From assembly GCF_028728065.1 (NCBI RefSeq), contig NZ_CP117812.1:2542001-2606000 (forward strand): 64,000 bases of DNA, read 5' to 3'. The notes under the pieces are model-generated. The model had not been told where the DNA came from. It saw nothing but the letters and a program-made list of their open reading frames with translations, and did no database searches. Origin of the DNA: Lentisphaera profundi (GTDB taxonomy: Bacteria > Verrucomicrobiota > Lentisphaeria > Lentisphaerales > Lentisphaeraceae). Position numbers and translations under genes: made by a program. Positions 8,888 to 19,700 of this stretch are shown in pieces. The stretch's first letter is position 1, and each line of letters starts with the position of its first letter.

Positions 8888-9427
8888 TTATACTCGGCTT
8901 AATTTATCTTTAATCTTTGTAAGACTCATCGACCTTTTGATACGCCTTTCAAGTATATGTATTTCATAGTCTAATTCATCTATCGCCTGATCGATGAGAC
9001 AAATTAATAAGTTAGCCACTTTGTCTATCTTGTTACTCTCGATAAAGTTACTATACGATTTATATGAATAATCATCTTGATTAGACATACTATAGACAAA
9101 AGAAACTCTCGCTGAATTACACTTCCATTTTGAATACTGTTTTAATTCTAAAAAGTCACAGGACTCATCCTTGAGTTGATTCATGGTAAGTTGCAGAATA
9201 TTTAATAGCTTAAGCTTCGACTTAATTGACTCATCAGGGGCCAAATGATAATTAATTAAAGCTTCACGTCCTAAATGCAAGAGCTCCGTCATATCTGTTA
9301 ATAAGAGATTCGAATAAGAGGAAAAACGTTCCCCAAGTTGTTCCCCTACCTTATAAGCTAGCTGCACTTTTTCACAGGCTTCTGAAAAATGTTCTTCTTT
9401 GAGTTCTTTAAGTTGTGGCAGGCTCAT
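8888..9427 (-). CDS. helical protein of unknown function
   Basis: I place the start at ATG 9427, giving 179 residues, because GGAGG lies 9 bases upstream on the minus strand. An in-frame ATG at 9490 would put 21 residues through a hairpin region with no Shine-Dalgarno. The product is soluble and rich in Leu, Lys and Glu, with predicted long helices throughout and no hydrophobic segment or recognisable motif. It is the first gene of the cluster with the membrane protein and radical SAM enzyme. An IS30 element lies just upstream and may have separated it from an earlier promoter. Confidence 0.65.
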   Translation of the reverse strand: MSLPQLKELKEEHFSEACEKVQLAYKVGEQLGERFSSYSNLLLTDMTELLHLGREALINYHLAPDESIKSKLKLLNILQLTMNQLKDESCDFLELKQYSKWKCNSARVSFVYSMSNQDDYSYKSYSNFIESNKIDKVANLLICLIDQAIDELDYEIHILERRIKRSMSLTKIKDKLSRV

Positions 9428-9463
9428 CCTTTTCCTCCATGATTCTATATTATAATCAAAAAA

Positions 9464-9491
9464 AATGTGGATAAATTTCTTTATCCACATT
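9464..9491 (-). terminator. 12-bp hairpin with T8 on the minus strand; contains two DnaA-box-like 9-mers
   Basis: AATGTGGATAAA and TTTATCCACATT form a perfect 12-bp stem with a 4-base loop. On the minus strand it runs into eight T residues, which fits an intrinsic terminator or attenuator just before the gene at 9427. The two arms each contain TTATCCACA, the consensus DnaA box, in opposite orientation (9466-9474 and 9481-9489). Confidence 0.7.
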
Positions 9492-9523
9492 CACTAAGAA
9501 TCATAACACCTGCATTCGTATAA

Positions 9524-10617
9524 TAAGTGCAACACTTCTGTTAATTGCTTATAGCATAAACATCTATTGAGAATAACAAGACTCAGATGTACTCTGCTAT
9601 AAGCGACCAAACCTAAAACAGAGGAGTCAGAAATGACATATGAACATCTGAGTCTTGAAGAAAGACACTACCTTGAAATTGAATTAAAGGCAGGCACATC
9701 GATCACTAAAATAGCAAAAAACTTAAATCGTAGTACAAGCACACTTTCACGAGAACTTAAACGTAATAAAGGTCTCCGTGGTTATCGAAACAAGCAAGCC
9801 AATGACTTTGCTCAAGAAAGACACAAAGTGAAACCAAAGGCTATTAAACTAACTGAAGAAGTTAAGGACTATATAGATGAGCATTTACTCAAGGATTGGA
9901 GCCCCGAACAAATTGTAGGTCGACTAAAAGATGACCAATCCATCTTACTTCATCATGAAACAGTTTATCAATATATTCTTAGAGATAAAGAATCAGGAGG
10001 TGAGCTATATAAGCTTCTACGTCATCAGAATAAAACTTATCGCAAACGTTATGGCAACCAGCATAGTCGTAATGGGATTCCCAATCGTGTGGATATAGAC
10101 GAACGACCTGAGGCAGCTAATAAGCGAGAGCGTGTAGGCGACTGGGAGATGGATACTATTATAGGAAAAGCTCATAAAGGAGCCATTGTAACTATGGATG
10201 ATCGAAAATCAAAACTGCGTCTAGCATTGCCTGTGTCTCATAAGAAAGCCACGCTTGTGAAAGATGCAATAATCTCTTTGCTAACACCGATCAAAGATTT
10301 GGTTCATACTCTTACATTTGATAATGGAAAAGAATTTACTCAGCATGAGACTATCTCCAAGGAATTGGAATGTAATAGTTATTTTGCTAAACCATATCAC
10401 TCATGGGAACGAGGCCAAAACGAGAATGCTAATGGATTGTTACGGCAATACTTTCCTAAGTCTATGGCGCTTGATGGTATCAGTGAAAATGAAGTCATTA
10501 TTGCGGTTGATAAACTTAATAGTAGACCTCGAAAATGTCTGAAATTTAAGACGCCATATGAAGTTTTTGAAAATTTAACTGGAATTAACTTAAGAAAATC
10601 AGTAGGTGTTGCACTTA
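9524..10617 (+). mobile_element. IS30-family insertion sequence
   Basis: Perfect 12-bp inverted repeats TAAGTGCAACAC (9524-9535) and its complement (10606-10617) bracket one full IS30 transposase gene. The right repeat lies inside the transposase 3' end, so the last three sense codons and stop fall at or beyond the repeat. The true ends may be a few bases further out. No clear target duplication was identified. The copy looks intact. Confidence 0.85.
9547..9657 (+). promoter_or_regulatory. leader inverted repeats enclosing the IS30 transposase start
   Basis: Two nested inverted repeats are visible: GCTTATAGCA (9547-9556) with TGCTATAAGC (9595-9604), and a 14-bp perfect pair CAAGACTCAGATGT (9577-9590) with its complement at 9644-9657. 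The second pair has the Shine-Dalgarno (GAGGAG) and ATG 9633 in its loop, and its 3' arm is the first codons of the gene. The two hairpins share the interval 9577-9604, so they may be mutually exclusive. In an mRNA reading in from outside, such folding could limit transposase translation. This role is inferred. Confidence 0.55.
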
Positions 10618-10625
10618 CTACTTGA
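9633..10625 (+). CDS. IS30-family transposase
   Basis: A 330-residue DDE transposase. The N-terminal HTH (LSLEERHYLEIELKAG... ITKIAKNLNRSTSTLSRELKRN) is typical of IS30. Catalytic residues are visible as Asp in GDWEMDTI, Asp in TFDNGKEF and Glu in WERGQNENANG. GAGGAG precedes the ATG by a normal distance. The frame is intact and of normal length, so the element may still move. The C-terminal VGVALTT is encoded across the right inverted repeat. Confidence 0.95.
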   Translation: MTYEHLSLEERHYLEIELKAGTSITKIAKNLNRSTSTLSRELKRNKGLRGYRNKQANDFAQERHKVKPKAIKLTEEVKDYIDEHLLKDWSPEQIVGRLKDDQSILLHHETVYQYILRDKESGGELYKLLRHQNKTYRKRYGNQHSRNGIPNRVDIDERPEAANKRERVGDWEMDTIIGKAHKGAIVTMDDRKSKLRLALPVSHKKATLVKDAIISLLTPIKDLVHTLTFDNGKEFTQHETISKELECNSYFAKPYHSWERGQNENANGLLRQYFPKSMALDGISENEVIIAVDKLNSRPRKCLKFKTPYEVFENLTGINLRKSVGVALTT

Positions 10626-10665
10626 ATTCAGGACAACTTAAATTACAAAGACCTTAATCAATAAT

Positions 10666-11526
<861 letters not shown>

Positions 11527-11695
11527 CTATCATAATTTAAAATTTTACAAATATATGAGCCATGACTACTTGTTCAACAGCAGAACACAACAATTGAGTT
11601 TATTGAACATATATAAGCTTTTACTTTATAAATCTTCACACTTCTTTAGGACTTAAAGTTATTTGTTCTTTAAAATGTAATTCTCTTGTAAAAAT

Positions 11696-11726
11696 GGACT
11701 CGCTATTTAGCACGAGTCCTTGCCTC
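11696..11726. terminator. GC-rich hairpin in the kdsA to 11796 interval
   Basis: GGACTCG (11696-11702) pairs with CGAGTCC (11713-11719) across a 10-base loop, followed on the plus strand by TTGCCTCTTTTT. No plus-strand gene precedes it, so it may end a small transcript or be a structured 5' leader element of the next gene. The rest of 11518-11795 shows nothing else I can support. Confidence 0.5.
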
Positions 11727-11795
11727 TTTTTAAAGTAAATATAATTTCATGAGGGCTAAAGGCCCTAAAATAATATATAAAATGGAGGAATACAC

Positions 11796-12266
11796 ATGGG
11801 GTTTTTCGATAAAATAAAATCGGCCGTTAATGTGGTAACTGGTGGTGCAGCAGAACTTAATGTTTCATTTGGAGAAGTTAAATTTGGTGAGCCTATTACA
11901 GTCTATGTTAGGGCTCTGGCTAAATCTGATCTCAAAATTGATAAAGTTTATCTCAAACTTCGGGGCGTCGAAGAAGTTATTGTAGATGACCATGACTACC
12001 AAGATAAAGATGGCGATGGTGATCGTGAAGAAACTCACGAAACCATTGAAAAGCGTCATGAAACCTATGAAATGGAGCAGGTGATTTCTGGGGTTCAAGA
12101 ACTTGAGAACGGACAGGAATACGAATGGACTACAGAGATCCAATTACCTGAACACCTTCAGGCCCCTTACCGTGGGCGCTACTGTACTCACAACTATAAA
12201 ATTTTTGTGGGACTGGATGCTTTTGGTAATGATCCCGATACTGCTTGGGTTAATATTCCCTTTTAA
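11796..12266 (+). CDS. arrestin-fold (Spo0M-like) protein, tentative
   Basis: A 156-residue cytosolic protein opening MGFFDKIKSAVNVV, followed by predicted beta strands. Features include a surface-type acidic stretch (DDHDYQDKDGDGDRE, about 65-80) and late strands such as RGRYCTHNYKIFVGLDAFG. The opening helix and strands of the type VSFGEVKFGEPITVYVRA resemble Spo0M and related arrestin-like proteins, which are usually longer (about 250 residues). The family call rests on pattern memory only. It has a GGAGG Shine-Dalgarno 10 bases before the ATG and its own terminator. Confidence 0.5.
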   Translation: MGFFDKIKSAVNVVTGGAAELNVSFGEVKFGEPITVYVRALAKSDLKIDKVYLKLRGVEEVIVDDHDYQDKDGDGDREETHETIEKRHETYEMEQVISGVQELENGQEYEWTTEIQLPEHLQAPYRGRYCTHNYKIFVGLDAFGNDPDTAWVNIPF

Positions 12267-12296
12267 ACTGTTTAAGAAGATGACCTAACTTTATCA

Positions 12297-12328
12297 AAAG
12301 AGCTCAGCTATATTGCTGGGTTCTTTTG
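12297..12328 (+). terminator. terminator-like hairpin after the arrestin-like gene
   Basis: AAGAGCTCAGC and GCTGGGTTCTT can pair with two weak positions around a six-base loop, followed by TTTTG. An AT-repeat (GATATATATATATCG) lies shortly downstream. Confidence 0.6.
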
Positions 12329-12491
12329 CTTATTAGAGGATTGATATATATATATCGGCCTCTCCTCGAACTTTAATAATTCGACCATTATATATCATAA
12401 CTTATCTATTGCTTTATGAGATAATTAAAAGATTTGTCACTTGTGTAAATTAACTTGACGTAGTTGTTTATAAACAAGTAGGAGATACACC

Positions 12492-13184
12492 GTGCACAAT
12501 AAAAAATACAACTTTTCACTTATTGAACTTTTAGTCGTTATTGCCATTATTGGAATATTAGCAAGTATTCTCTTACCTATCCTTGGAAAGAGTCGCGAAA
12601 GCGCCAAACGTAGCCTCTGTCTAAATAACCTCAGACAAATCGGCTATAAACTTCATATTTATACCGATGATAATGACATGTACTTCCCCTATGCCTCAGG
12701 CCCCAATAATTTAGTCCAATGGGATGATCTTATCAGTGATTATCTAACGCAGACACAAAGAGAAGACAGCCCTCTAGATCCTTCTACACAAGCAGCCAGC
12801 GCTGATCATATATTTCTATGCCCATCGGATACAACAAGCCCTAATGGAAACAATCTCCTTCGCAGCTATGCCATGAATTCCAGCACTAGCTGGGCCACTC
12901 AAAATTTAAGTAATTTTATTGGATTTTCTGGCTTACATGGACTTGCCGTACAAATAAATAATATCTCTAAGCCATCATCACTCATTGCAAATGGAGAAAG
13001 ATTTCAAAAAAATAATCTTCGTGGAGGTCACAATTATGCTGTTTTAGGTGACCTTGCGACGTCCTACGATACGGTCGGTTCTATCGGCGCTCATAAAGAT
13101 GATCTAAAATATACCTATGTTTTTGCTGATGGGCATACTGAGTATCTTTCTTACCTCAAAGCAAATGCCCTGCAAAATCAATAA
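12492..13184 (+). CDS. prepilin-like protein with N-terminal methylation/cleavage site
   Basis: The start is GTG 12492, chosen because GGAG lies 8 bases upstream and the leader is then short. [23 protein letters not shown] is the type IV pilin-like signal, with the conserved Glu at position 5 after the cleavage point and a hydrophobic helix. The C-terminal [11 protein letters not shown] block matches the H-X9-DG class of prepilin-like proteins that is abundant in Planctomycetes and Lentisphaerae, although the spacing here is 11. No secretion or pilus genes adjoin it. The gene directly precedes a sulfatase. Its role is unknown. Confidence 0.88.
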   Translation: MHNKKYNFSLIELLVVIAIIGILASILLPILGKSRESAKRSLCLNNLRQIGYKLHIYTDDNDMYFPYASGPNNLVQWDDLISDYLTQTQREDSPLDPSTQAASADHIFLCPSDTTSPNGNNLLRSYAMNSSTSWATQNLSNFIGFSGLHGLAVQINNISKPSSLIANGERFQKNNLRGGHNYAVLGDLATSYDTVGSIGAHKDDLKYTYVFADGHTEYLSYLKANALQNQ

Positions 13185-13281
13185 ACATTATTCTAGCTAT
13201 TCATAAAAAACTAACTGTTTTGTTAGATAGTCTAATTCAGTAACGTAGTGTTGCTTATAAGAAGAAAAAATCGGAATCTAT

Positions 13282-15714
13282 ATGAGATATTTAGCACTGC
13301 TTACACTTTTACTTACCACTCAGCTTTATGCTGAGAGACTTGACCAAACAAAACTCAATGTCGTTTTTATCACTTTAGATGACCTCAGTTATGAAAGCTT
13401 AGGCATCAATGGCTGCAAAGTTCCGGATATTTCACCAAATATGGATCGTATTGCCAATAGTGGTATGCGCTTCGAAGGTTTCCACGTTCAAGCCAGTAAC
13501 TGTATACCTTCACGCGCATTGATGATGACGGGTATGTATCAACAACATAATAAAATTTTCTCTTTGGGTAAAGCTGGTGCAGGCAACCAAATCATTCGCA
13601 ATACCCTACCCACAGTTTTCAACGACGCTGGCTATCACACAGGTATTATGGGTAAAAACTCCCACCACAACCCCTTTGACCCCTATACGGGTTTTGATGT
13701 AGAATACGACTCCTATGGCTCCACAAAATACCCCGCGAAAGTTTATGAAAAAACTAAACTTGCTATTGCGGACTCCTCTAAACTGAATAAACCACTTTTC
13801 TTTAATCTCAATATTTATGACCCCCACGTTGGTTGGTATGGCTGGTCTCGTACCGAAGGAACTGTAAAAGAAACAGAAAACCACCCAAGTCGTATTTACA
13901 CTCCCGATGAGATCCCCTACCCCTCATGGTTCCCTCCCCTTGCTGAAAAAGCAAAAACGGGTCCCAACAAGCGCAGTAAAAAAGATATCCACATCATGGA
14001 GGAAGTCACTGCCTATTACAATACCGTCAAACGTGCCGATGATTCGATTGGTCAAATGCTCCGTGCTTTTGATGAAGCAGGAATCACTCAGGACACCGTA
14101 TTCATCCTTATCTCGGATCACGGTGCTGAACTCCCTGGTGGAAAAACGACTCTTTATAATGAAGGCACTCATTCGCCGCTCTTCATTTCTTGGCCTGGTA
14201 TTACTAAGCCAGGTACCGTTCACAAGTCAGAACTTATTGGCTCTATCGACCTTTTGCCCACTTTCTGCGACATGCTCAATGAGCCTATCCCTGCGGATCT
14301 CGATGGTCGTAGTTTTCTCCCCATGATTTTGGGCCAAACTGAAAAAAATTGGCGACCCTTTGTCTATATCCAACAAAATGATCGCAATAAGGCTCGTGCC
14401 ATTCAAACAAAAGATGGCTATCTCTACATCGTCAATGCTTGGCATGGTGGCGAGACAAAATTCGGCTCTGTTTCTACTGGTACACTCACTTGGAATTTAT
14501 TTAAACTCGCACAACAAAGCCCGGAAAATGATCCTCTTGCTAGTGCTTGGATCAACAAACTTGAGTATCGTGTTCCTCATGAACTCTACGATATTAAAAA
14601 TGATCCATCTTGCTTTAAAAACTTAGTCCATGACCCTAGCTATAAAAATAAACTTCGCGAAATCCGCGAAACCATGATTCAAGAAGCCGAAATTAGCGGC
14701 GATCACATTGCGCTCGCCGCACTTCGTAATCCTGAGTCAGCCGAAGCTCGTGCTGAAACTGTGAACGCTATTGATGCCGACAAAGCTACGCGTATCTCCA
14801 ATCCTGACTATGCGCGTAGAGCTCATTATGATCCGTATGATGGTAGCTTAGTCCTCGATAATACTCTATTCGAAGGAGTTAGTGGCATCTGGAATGATTC
14901 CGCAAAAGGTCTCTCCCTTGAAACAAAAGGTGGTAGCAAAGAACTTGGACCTGGAGCACTTAAAGTCGACGGGAATAAATCCAATAGTATTCGCATTGAA
15001 ACATCTCGCTCTTTTAATGCTAGGCAATTTAATAATATCAAATTTGCCTTCACACTTAATACTCTCCAAGCACCCAAAGCTAAAAAATCCAAGGGCAAAA
15101 AAACTCAAACTCAGAAACTCGCTACACGCAAAGAAAAACGAGTAACGATCCCTAGCCCAAAAGGAAGTCTAAGTTTTGAATACAATAATGGCTCGGGATG
15201 GCAGTCATTAGAAAAAGCACCTTTAAGTAAATTTTTGAAAGAACAGAACTTAAGTTTTAAAAAACCAAAAAAGGGATTTAGTACCAAAACAAAGTTTGCA
15301 ATTAGTATCGACTTCACTTCTCCTGGAATCCTATATCTCGATGGCTTTCGCCTCGCTACTGATGTGGATTGGAAGTCTATTAAAACGCCGAATCAGCAAG
15401 TACTCAAAGCAGGAGAATCACTTGAATTGACTAGAGATTTAATTGACTTCAGCGAACTTGAAGTTAGCTATAATTTCTCTGCGGAAAAAGCTCAAGCTAA
15501 GTTTGTACTCGAATACTTTGATAAAGGAAAGTGGCTAGAGCTCAATTCCCATGATTATAAGTACGTACTCCAGGCAAACAAAAAATATGTGGCCTTCGCA
15601 AAAATCAAAGCAAAAAACATGCTCGGAAAAGAGCTGAAAGTTCGCTTCCGAAATCTCACTTCCGTCCCCGTGGAGATTAATGATCTACAAGTGCGGAAAC
15701 GATCTTCGATTTAG
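13282..15714 (+). CDS. exported sulfatase with long C-terminal extension
   Basis: A sulfate-ester hydrolase of the formylglycine type. A signal peptide covers residues 1-17 (MRYLALL... QLYA). The catalytic Cys C74 sits in NCIPSRALMMTG, the C-x-P-S-R motif that a separate enzyme converts to formylglycine. Metal-binding residues are visible as DD at 33-34 and SDHG near 277. Residues 1-500 cover the catalytic fold, which looks like heparan N-sulfatase or iduronate sulfatase relatives. About 300 further residues contain a Lys-rich linker (KAKKSKGKKTQTQK) and a beta-rich region of unknown function, perhaps for binding a polymer. The substrate cannot be assigned. Confidence 0.92.
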   Translation: MRYLALLTLLLTTQLYAERLDQTKLNVVFITLDDLSYESLGINGCKVPDISPNMDRIANSGMRFEGFHVQASNCIPSRALMMTGMYQQHNKIFSLGKAGAGNQIIRNTLPTVFNDAGYHTGIMGKNSHHNPFDPYTGFDVEYDSYGSTKYPAKVYEKTKLAIADSSKLNKPLFFNLNIYDPHVGWYGWSRTEGTVKETENHPSRIYTPDEIPYPSWFPPLAEKAKTGPNKRSKKDIHIMEEVTAYYNTVKRADDSIGQMLRAFDEAGITQDTVFILISDHGAELPGGKTTLYNEGTHSPLFISWPGITKPGTVHKSELIGSIDLLPTFCDMLNEPIPADLDGRSFLPMILGQTEKNWRPFVYIQQNDRNKARAIQTKDGYLYIVNAWHGGETKFGSVSTGTLTWNLFKLAQQSPENDPLASAWINKLEYRVPHELYDIKNDPSCFKNLVHDPSYKNKLREIRETMIQEAEISGDHIALAALRNPESAEARAETVNAIDADKATRISNPDYARRAHYDPYDGSLVLDNTLFEGVSGIWNDSAKGLSLETKGGSKELGPGALKVDGNKSNSIRIETSRSFNARQFNNIKFAFTLNTLQAPKAKKSKGKKTQTQKLATRKEKRVTIPSPKGSLSFEYNNGSGWQSLEKAPLSKFLKEQNLSFKKPKKGFSTKTKFAISIDFTSPGILYLDGFRLATDVDWKSIKTPNQQVLKAGESLELTRDLIDFSELEVSYNFSAEKAQAKFVLEYFDKGKWLELNSHDYKYVLQANKKYVAFAKIKAKNMLGKELKVRFRNLTSVPVEINDLQVRKRSSI

Positions 15715-15735
15715 ATCTTCATAAGTGACGTTTAA

Positions 15736-16422
15736 CTAAATATTCTGAAGTTGAACCTTTATTTCATTAGCTTTGCGCTCGCTATATCGATCGACAAGAA
15801 ATTCAGCATTGTCTCTGAGGATGTAAGTCATGCGCATTAACTCCTCCATTACATCCACTACTCTATCCCTGTAGGAAGAATCCTTCATGGTTCCATCTTC
15901 ATTGAATTGTTCGTAGGCTTTCGCAACGGACGATTGATTCGGGATGGTGAACATTCTCATCCATCGACCTAGCACCCGCATATTATTAAGAGTATTAAAA
16001 CTCTGGGATCCACCACTGACTTGCATCAATGCCAAAGTTTTTCCTTGTGTTGGTCGTACCGCACCCATCGTCAAAGGTATCCAATCAATTTGAGTCTTCA
16101 TTAGTCCTGACATATTTCCGTGCAATTCAGGAGATGACCAAACTTGCGCTTCTGACCATAGACTTAAATTTCTTAACTCTTGAACTTTTTCATGCTCAAG
16201 ATTATGCTCCGAATCAAAAACAGGAAGCCCTGTCGGATCAAACAATTTCACATCTGCCCCCATATGAGTCAAAATTTGAGCTGCTTCTTCCGCCAATAAT
16301 TTCGAATAAGAACGCTCGCGTAGTGAGCCATATAAAATGAGGATGCGTGGAGCATGCTTTACTTTGAGTGAAGTATTGATGAGATTAAACTTCTCTTGCT
16401 TTAAGTAATCTGAATGTACCAT
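15736..16422 (-). CDS. arsH: ArsH-type NADPH-dependent FMN reductase
   Basis: The 228-residue flavodoxin-fold protein has the FMN-binding loop [12 protein letters not shown], then [23 protein letters not shown], both characteristic of ArsH. ArsH reduces or oxidises organoarsenicals and other electron acceptors with NADPH and FMN. No arsR, arsC or arsB is next to it, so an arsenic role is not supported by context. The gene is convergent with the sulfatase, 21 bases apart. Confidence 0.88.
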   Translation of the reverse strand: MVHSDYLKQEKFNLINTSLKVKHAPRILILYGSLRERSYSKLLAEEAAQILTHMGADVKLFDPTGLPVFDSEHNLEHEKVQELRNLSLWSEAQVWSSPELHGNMSGLMKTQIDWIPLTMGAVRPTQGKTLALMQVSGGSQSFNTLNNMRVLGRWMRMFTIPNQSSVAKAYEQFNEDGTMKDSSYRDRVVDVMEELMRMTYILRDNAEFLVDRYSERKANEIKVQLQNI

Positions 16423-16669
16423 GATTGTTATCCTTATCTTAAAACTCTTGTGTGTACTTTCTCTATCTAGTCAATAATTCTTCACTCATATCAAGTGCCA
16501 TTTATAAATCATCGTATCACTAGAGCATATTTTGATTAAAGACAAGATATAGTTTGGTAATTCGCCTTCAAGTTCATTACCTACAGAATTATTTTTATTT
16601 GAACATAATCTAAAACCCACAGGATTGCTTATAGCAATATATTCTCTTTCTCATTAGTTGAAAATAATA

Positions 16670-16701
16670 AAATCGACCGAGTACTCTGACTCTGTCGATT
16701 T
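16670..16701 (-). terminator. intrinsic terminator of the minus-strand DUF1592/DUF1552 operon
   Basis: AAATCGAC and GTCGATTT pair, with an inner GAGT/ACTC stem. On the minus strand the 3' arm continues into TATTATTTT. The remaining part of 16423-16726 holds only AT-rich sequence and a short palindrome TTGCTTATAGCAA. Confidence 0.75.
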
Positions 16702-16726
16702 ATTGTAAAGTAATGACTAGTAAAAA

Positions 16727-19700
16727 TTACAGGACGTAATGCTTCACAATTTCAGCATAGAGATCACCAACGCGATAGCCTTTTTCTTTAGTTGCTTCCA
16801 AAATAGCATCTAGTTTAGCTTCATCCTGTACACCAGGTTCCCGACTCGTCATATAACTAATTAGCTTTTTACTAAAAGCTCGAGCCATCAATGACTGAGA
16901 ATAAGACCCTAAGTAATCTTTTAACTTCGTAACATCTGTTACTTTTTGATCATTAATTTTTACTGGATCTGCTACGAAATGATTATTGTAACCACCAATC
17001 GAATCATATTTATCCATAAGGATTGCTAAAGAATCTAAACGCTTATGGCAAGAATTACATGCAGGATTTTGAGCGTGAACCTCGAGGCGCTCACGGAGCG
17101 TTCTTCCCGTTGAAGTATCTTCAAAGTCATTCACATCTACATCAGGAGGTGAAGGCAAGGGTGAGTCAAGAATATTTTCCGAAATCCATGCTGCTCGTTT
17201 AATCGGCAAAGGATCGACACCATTTCCTGTAGCGGTCAAGAAAGCACCCATACTCAGTATGCCTCCACGGTCTGCATTGCTAACATTCATCTTAATGAAC
17301 TGACCATCTTGAGACTGACCTTCAACGGCATCGACACCATAAAAATCGATAAGCTCTTTATCTAGGAAACTATAATCAGCTTTTACCAAGTCTACGATTG
17401 GTCGGTTCTCGCGGAACAAGTTGAGTAGGAAAAACTCCGCTTCTTGTTGTTGAAGTTCTTGTAAGTTATTTCGGTGATAATCCCGGAACTTCCCTTCATC
17501 AGGCAAATTATTACTAATTTCGCCCAGTTTCAGCCATTGATAAGTAAAGGCATTAGAAAAACGCCTAAAGTGATCATGTTGAATTAACCAATTACCCAAA
17601 CCTTTATAATCTTTCTTTTTGGCAGCTGTTTTATAGGTATTAATAAATTCTGCTGACGGCGGTGATTTATGGGTCATGTACGAAGTATAACGAATTTTTT
17701 CTTCTGCTGTTTTAGCTGCAGAATCCAAAATAAGGAATCGTGGTGACATAAAGAAAGTAATCATCGTATTGCGATAGGCATCTTCCATTTTCATTTTTTG
17801 TTTGCGTAAATCGCCAAACATATAAGTATAAATCACACTTAATTTCATGCCGTTAAAAGTATGAAGGAGCTTAAATTTCTCTCGCACTTCCATATCAATA
17901 ATTTTTTCTTTCTGCTGAAAAGACAAAGGATTCACATTTACATTAAAAGGACCCTCAATTTTTTGATCCCACATTTTAATATAGGGAAAATCATATTGTT
18001 TTCTATCCAAATAGGCCCGTGCTTCCTCTTGCTCTTTTTCACCAGCATCTTCACCATGCCTATGGTAAGCAAGCATACTCGCTAAACGATTACGCCCTAT
18101 TAAACTTTTCCAGTCTAGAGCAAAAGACACACCTGATCGACGCTTAATCTCAAACTCAATGCCATAATCTCCTTCCGAAGAAATTTCCATTGTCTCTAAA
18201 TATTTAAGTTTTGCAAAGGGATCTGCTGTCCCAGGCGGTTCTAAATAAAAACGTACGGGCATGGTCAAATTATCATTCTCTTCAAATAACTGCTCATAGT
18301 CAGACACAATGGCTTCACCATATTTTTCTTTGGTGATCTTACTCATGGACATATTTTCGCAACTAGCTTTAAAGGTCAGTTTATAAGTCCCAGGTGGCAA
18401 TGAACGTGCGGCCAACATTTTGTTAACGACCTGATTTTCATTCGCATCTAAATAACGATCTTGTTTGCTTTCTTTTTTCTCTGAAAGATCTTTGAAATCC
18501 AAAGAACAATACCATCTAGGATTATATTGCGGCCATCGCACATTAGTTTCATTTCCAAAAGTTCTAACCGCAAAAGGTGTACTCGGAAATTTAACTGATT
18601 GATTCAACGGATCTAATTGCGGACGAAGCCCGATGAAACTCTGTAACATATCGTAAAGTATGTTGTAATAGTTACTGATGTAATGAGGACTCAAAATTTT
18701 CCGCTGATGCGTGTAGAAACTCTTTTCAGAATAGGATTGGTGCATTGATACTACAGGATTGTACTGAGAATAGTCGATGTCAAAAAGGTCGCCCAAAGTA
18801 TTTTGGACCTCGTAAGGAGTCATAACTCGTGTCGTCACGCCTTCTTTCAAATCATCAAACATCATTTTTATCGATGCTAAAAGCAATTCCTGCTCTTCTT
18901 TTTCTAAGGGAATAGAATCCGGCTCATCCTCAACGGGAGGAGGCATTTCGCCTTTATTGATACTGCGGTATATTTTTGCCCAAGTTTTTGAGTTTGTAGA
19001 TTTGGAAGCCATTAAACGCGCAATATTAAAGTCTCCTTCCGCTTCTTTACCTTCAGCACCATGACAGCTTACACACTTAGTTTTCAAGACTTCATTAAAG
19101 CTATAATGTTTAAGTTCCCCAGTAAAAAAACCATCTTCTTCGGGCTGAAAAAAATTCTCCGGTTCTTCTGGTTCTTCTTTTTTAGGTGCCTCTACAACAA
19201 CTTTTGGCTTGGGTTTTGGCTTGGGTTTTGGCTTCTCTTTTTTGGGAACTATTTTTGGCTTATTTTTTTCTGCTAGTTCCGCTTGTTGTTGCTTGATAAA
19301 AGAGATCGCATCCTTAAAGAAGAAGCCTCCGACTGCGAGTACCAAAACCAGAATACAAAGACCTACAGGGAAAGGTTTTTTCTTTTTAGCTCGTGGCGCT
19401 TTTGTTGGAACCCTTAATTTTTTCTTTGATTTAGAGCGTAACTGAGTTTTTTTACTCTTCTGCTGTCCCACTCTTGCTTCTGGTTTTTTTCTTTGTGGAG
19501 TGGCTTTAATTGTGCGTTCTTGCTGACTTGCCTTGCTTTCATCTTGAATCGCTGAAGCTTTATTCGACGTCACAGTTTTGAGTTTGTCTTGAATCTTTCC
19601 GGATTCATTTTCTTTGGGCGATAGTTTTGGTAAATCGTCTAGTGAAGGCTCCATCCTTGATACTGGAATGATTATGGGACTAGAAGTCTCCGTGATCTGA

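Noticed and set aside
16622-16640. ATTGCTTATAGCA shared with the IS30 leader
   Set aside because: A 13-base AT-rich match is expected by chance among 64 kb and no other IS30 sequence is here.
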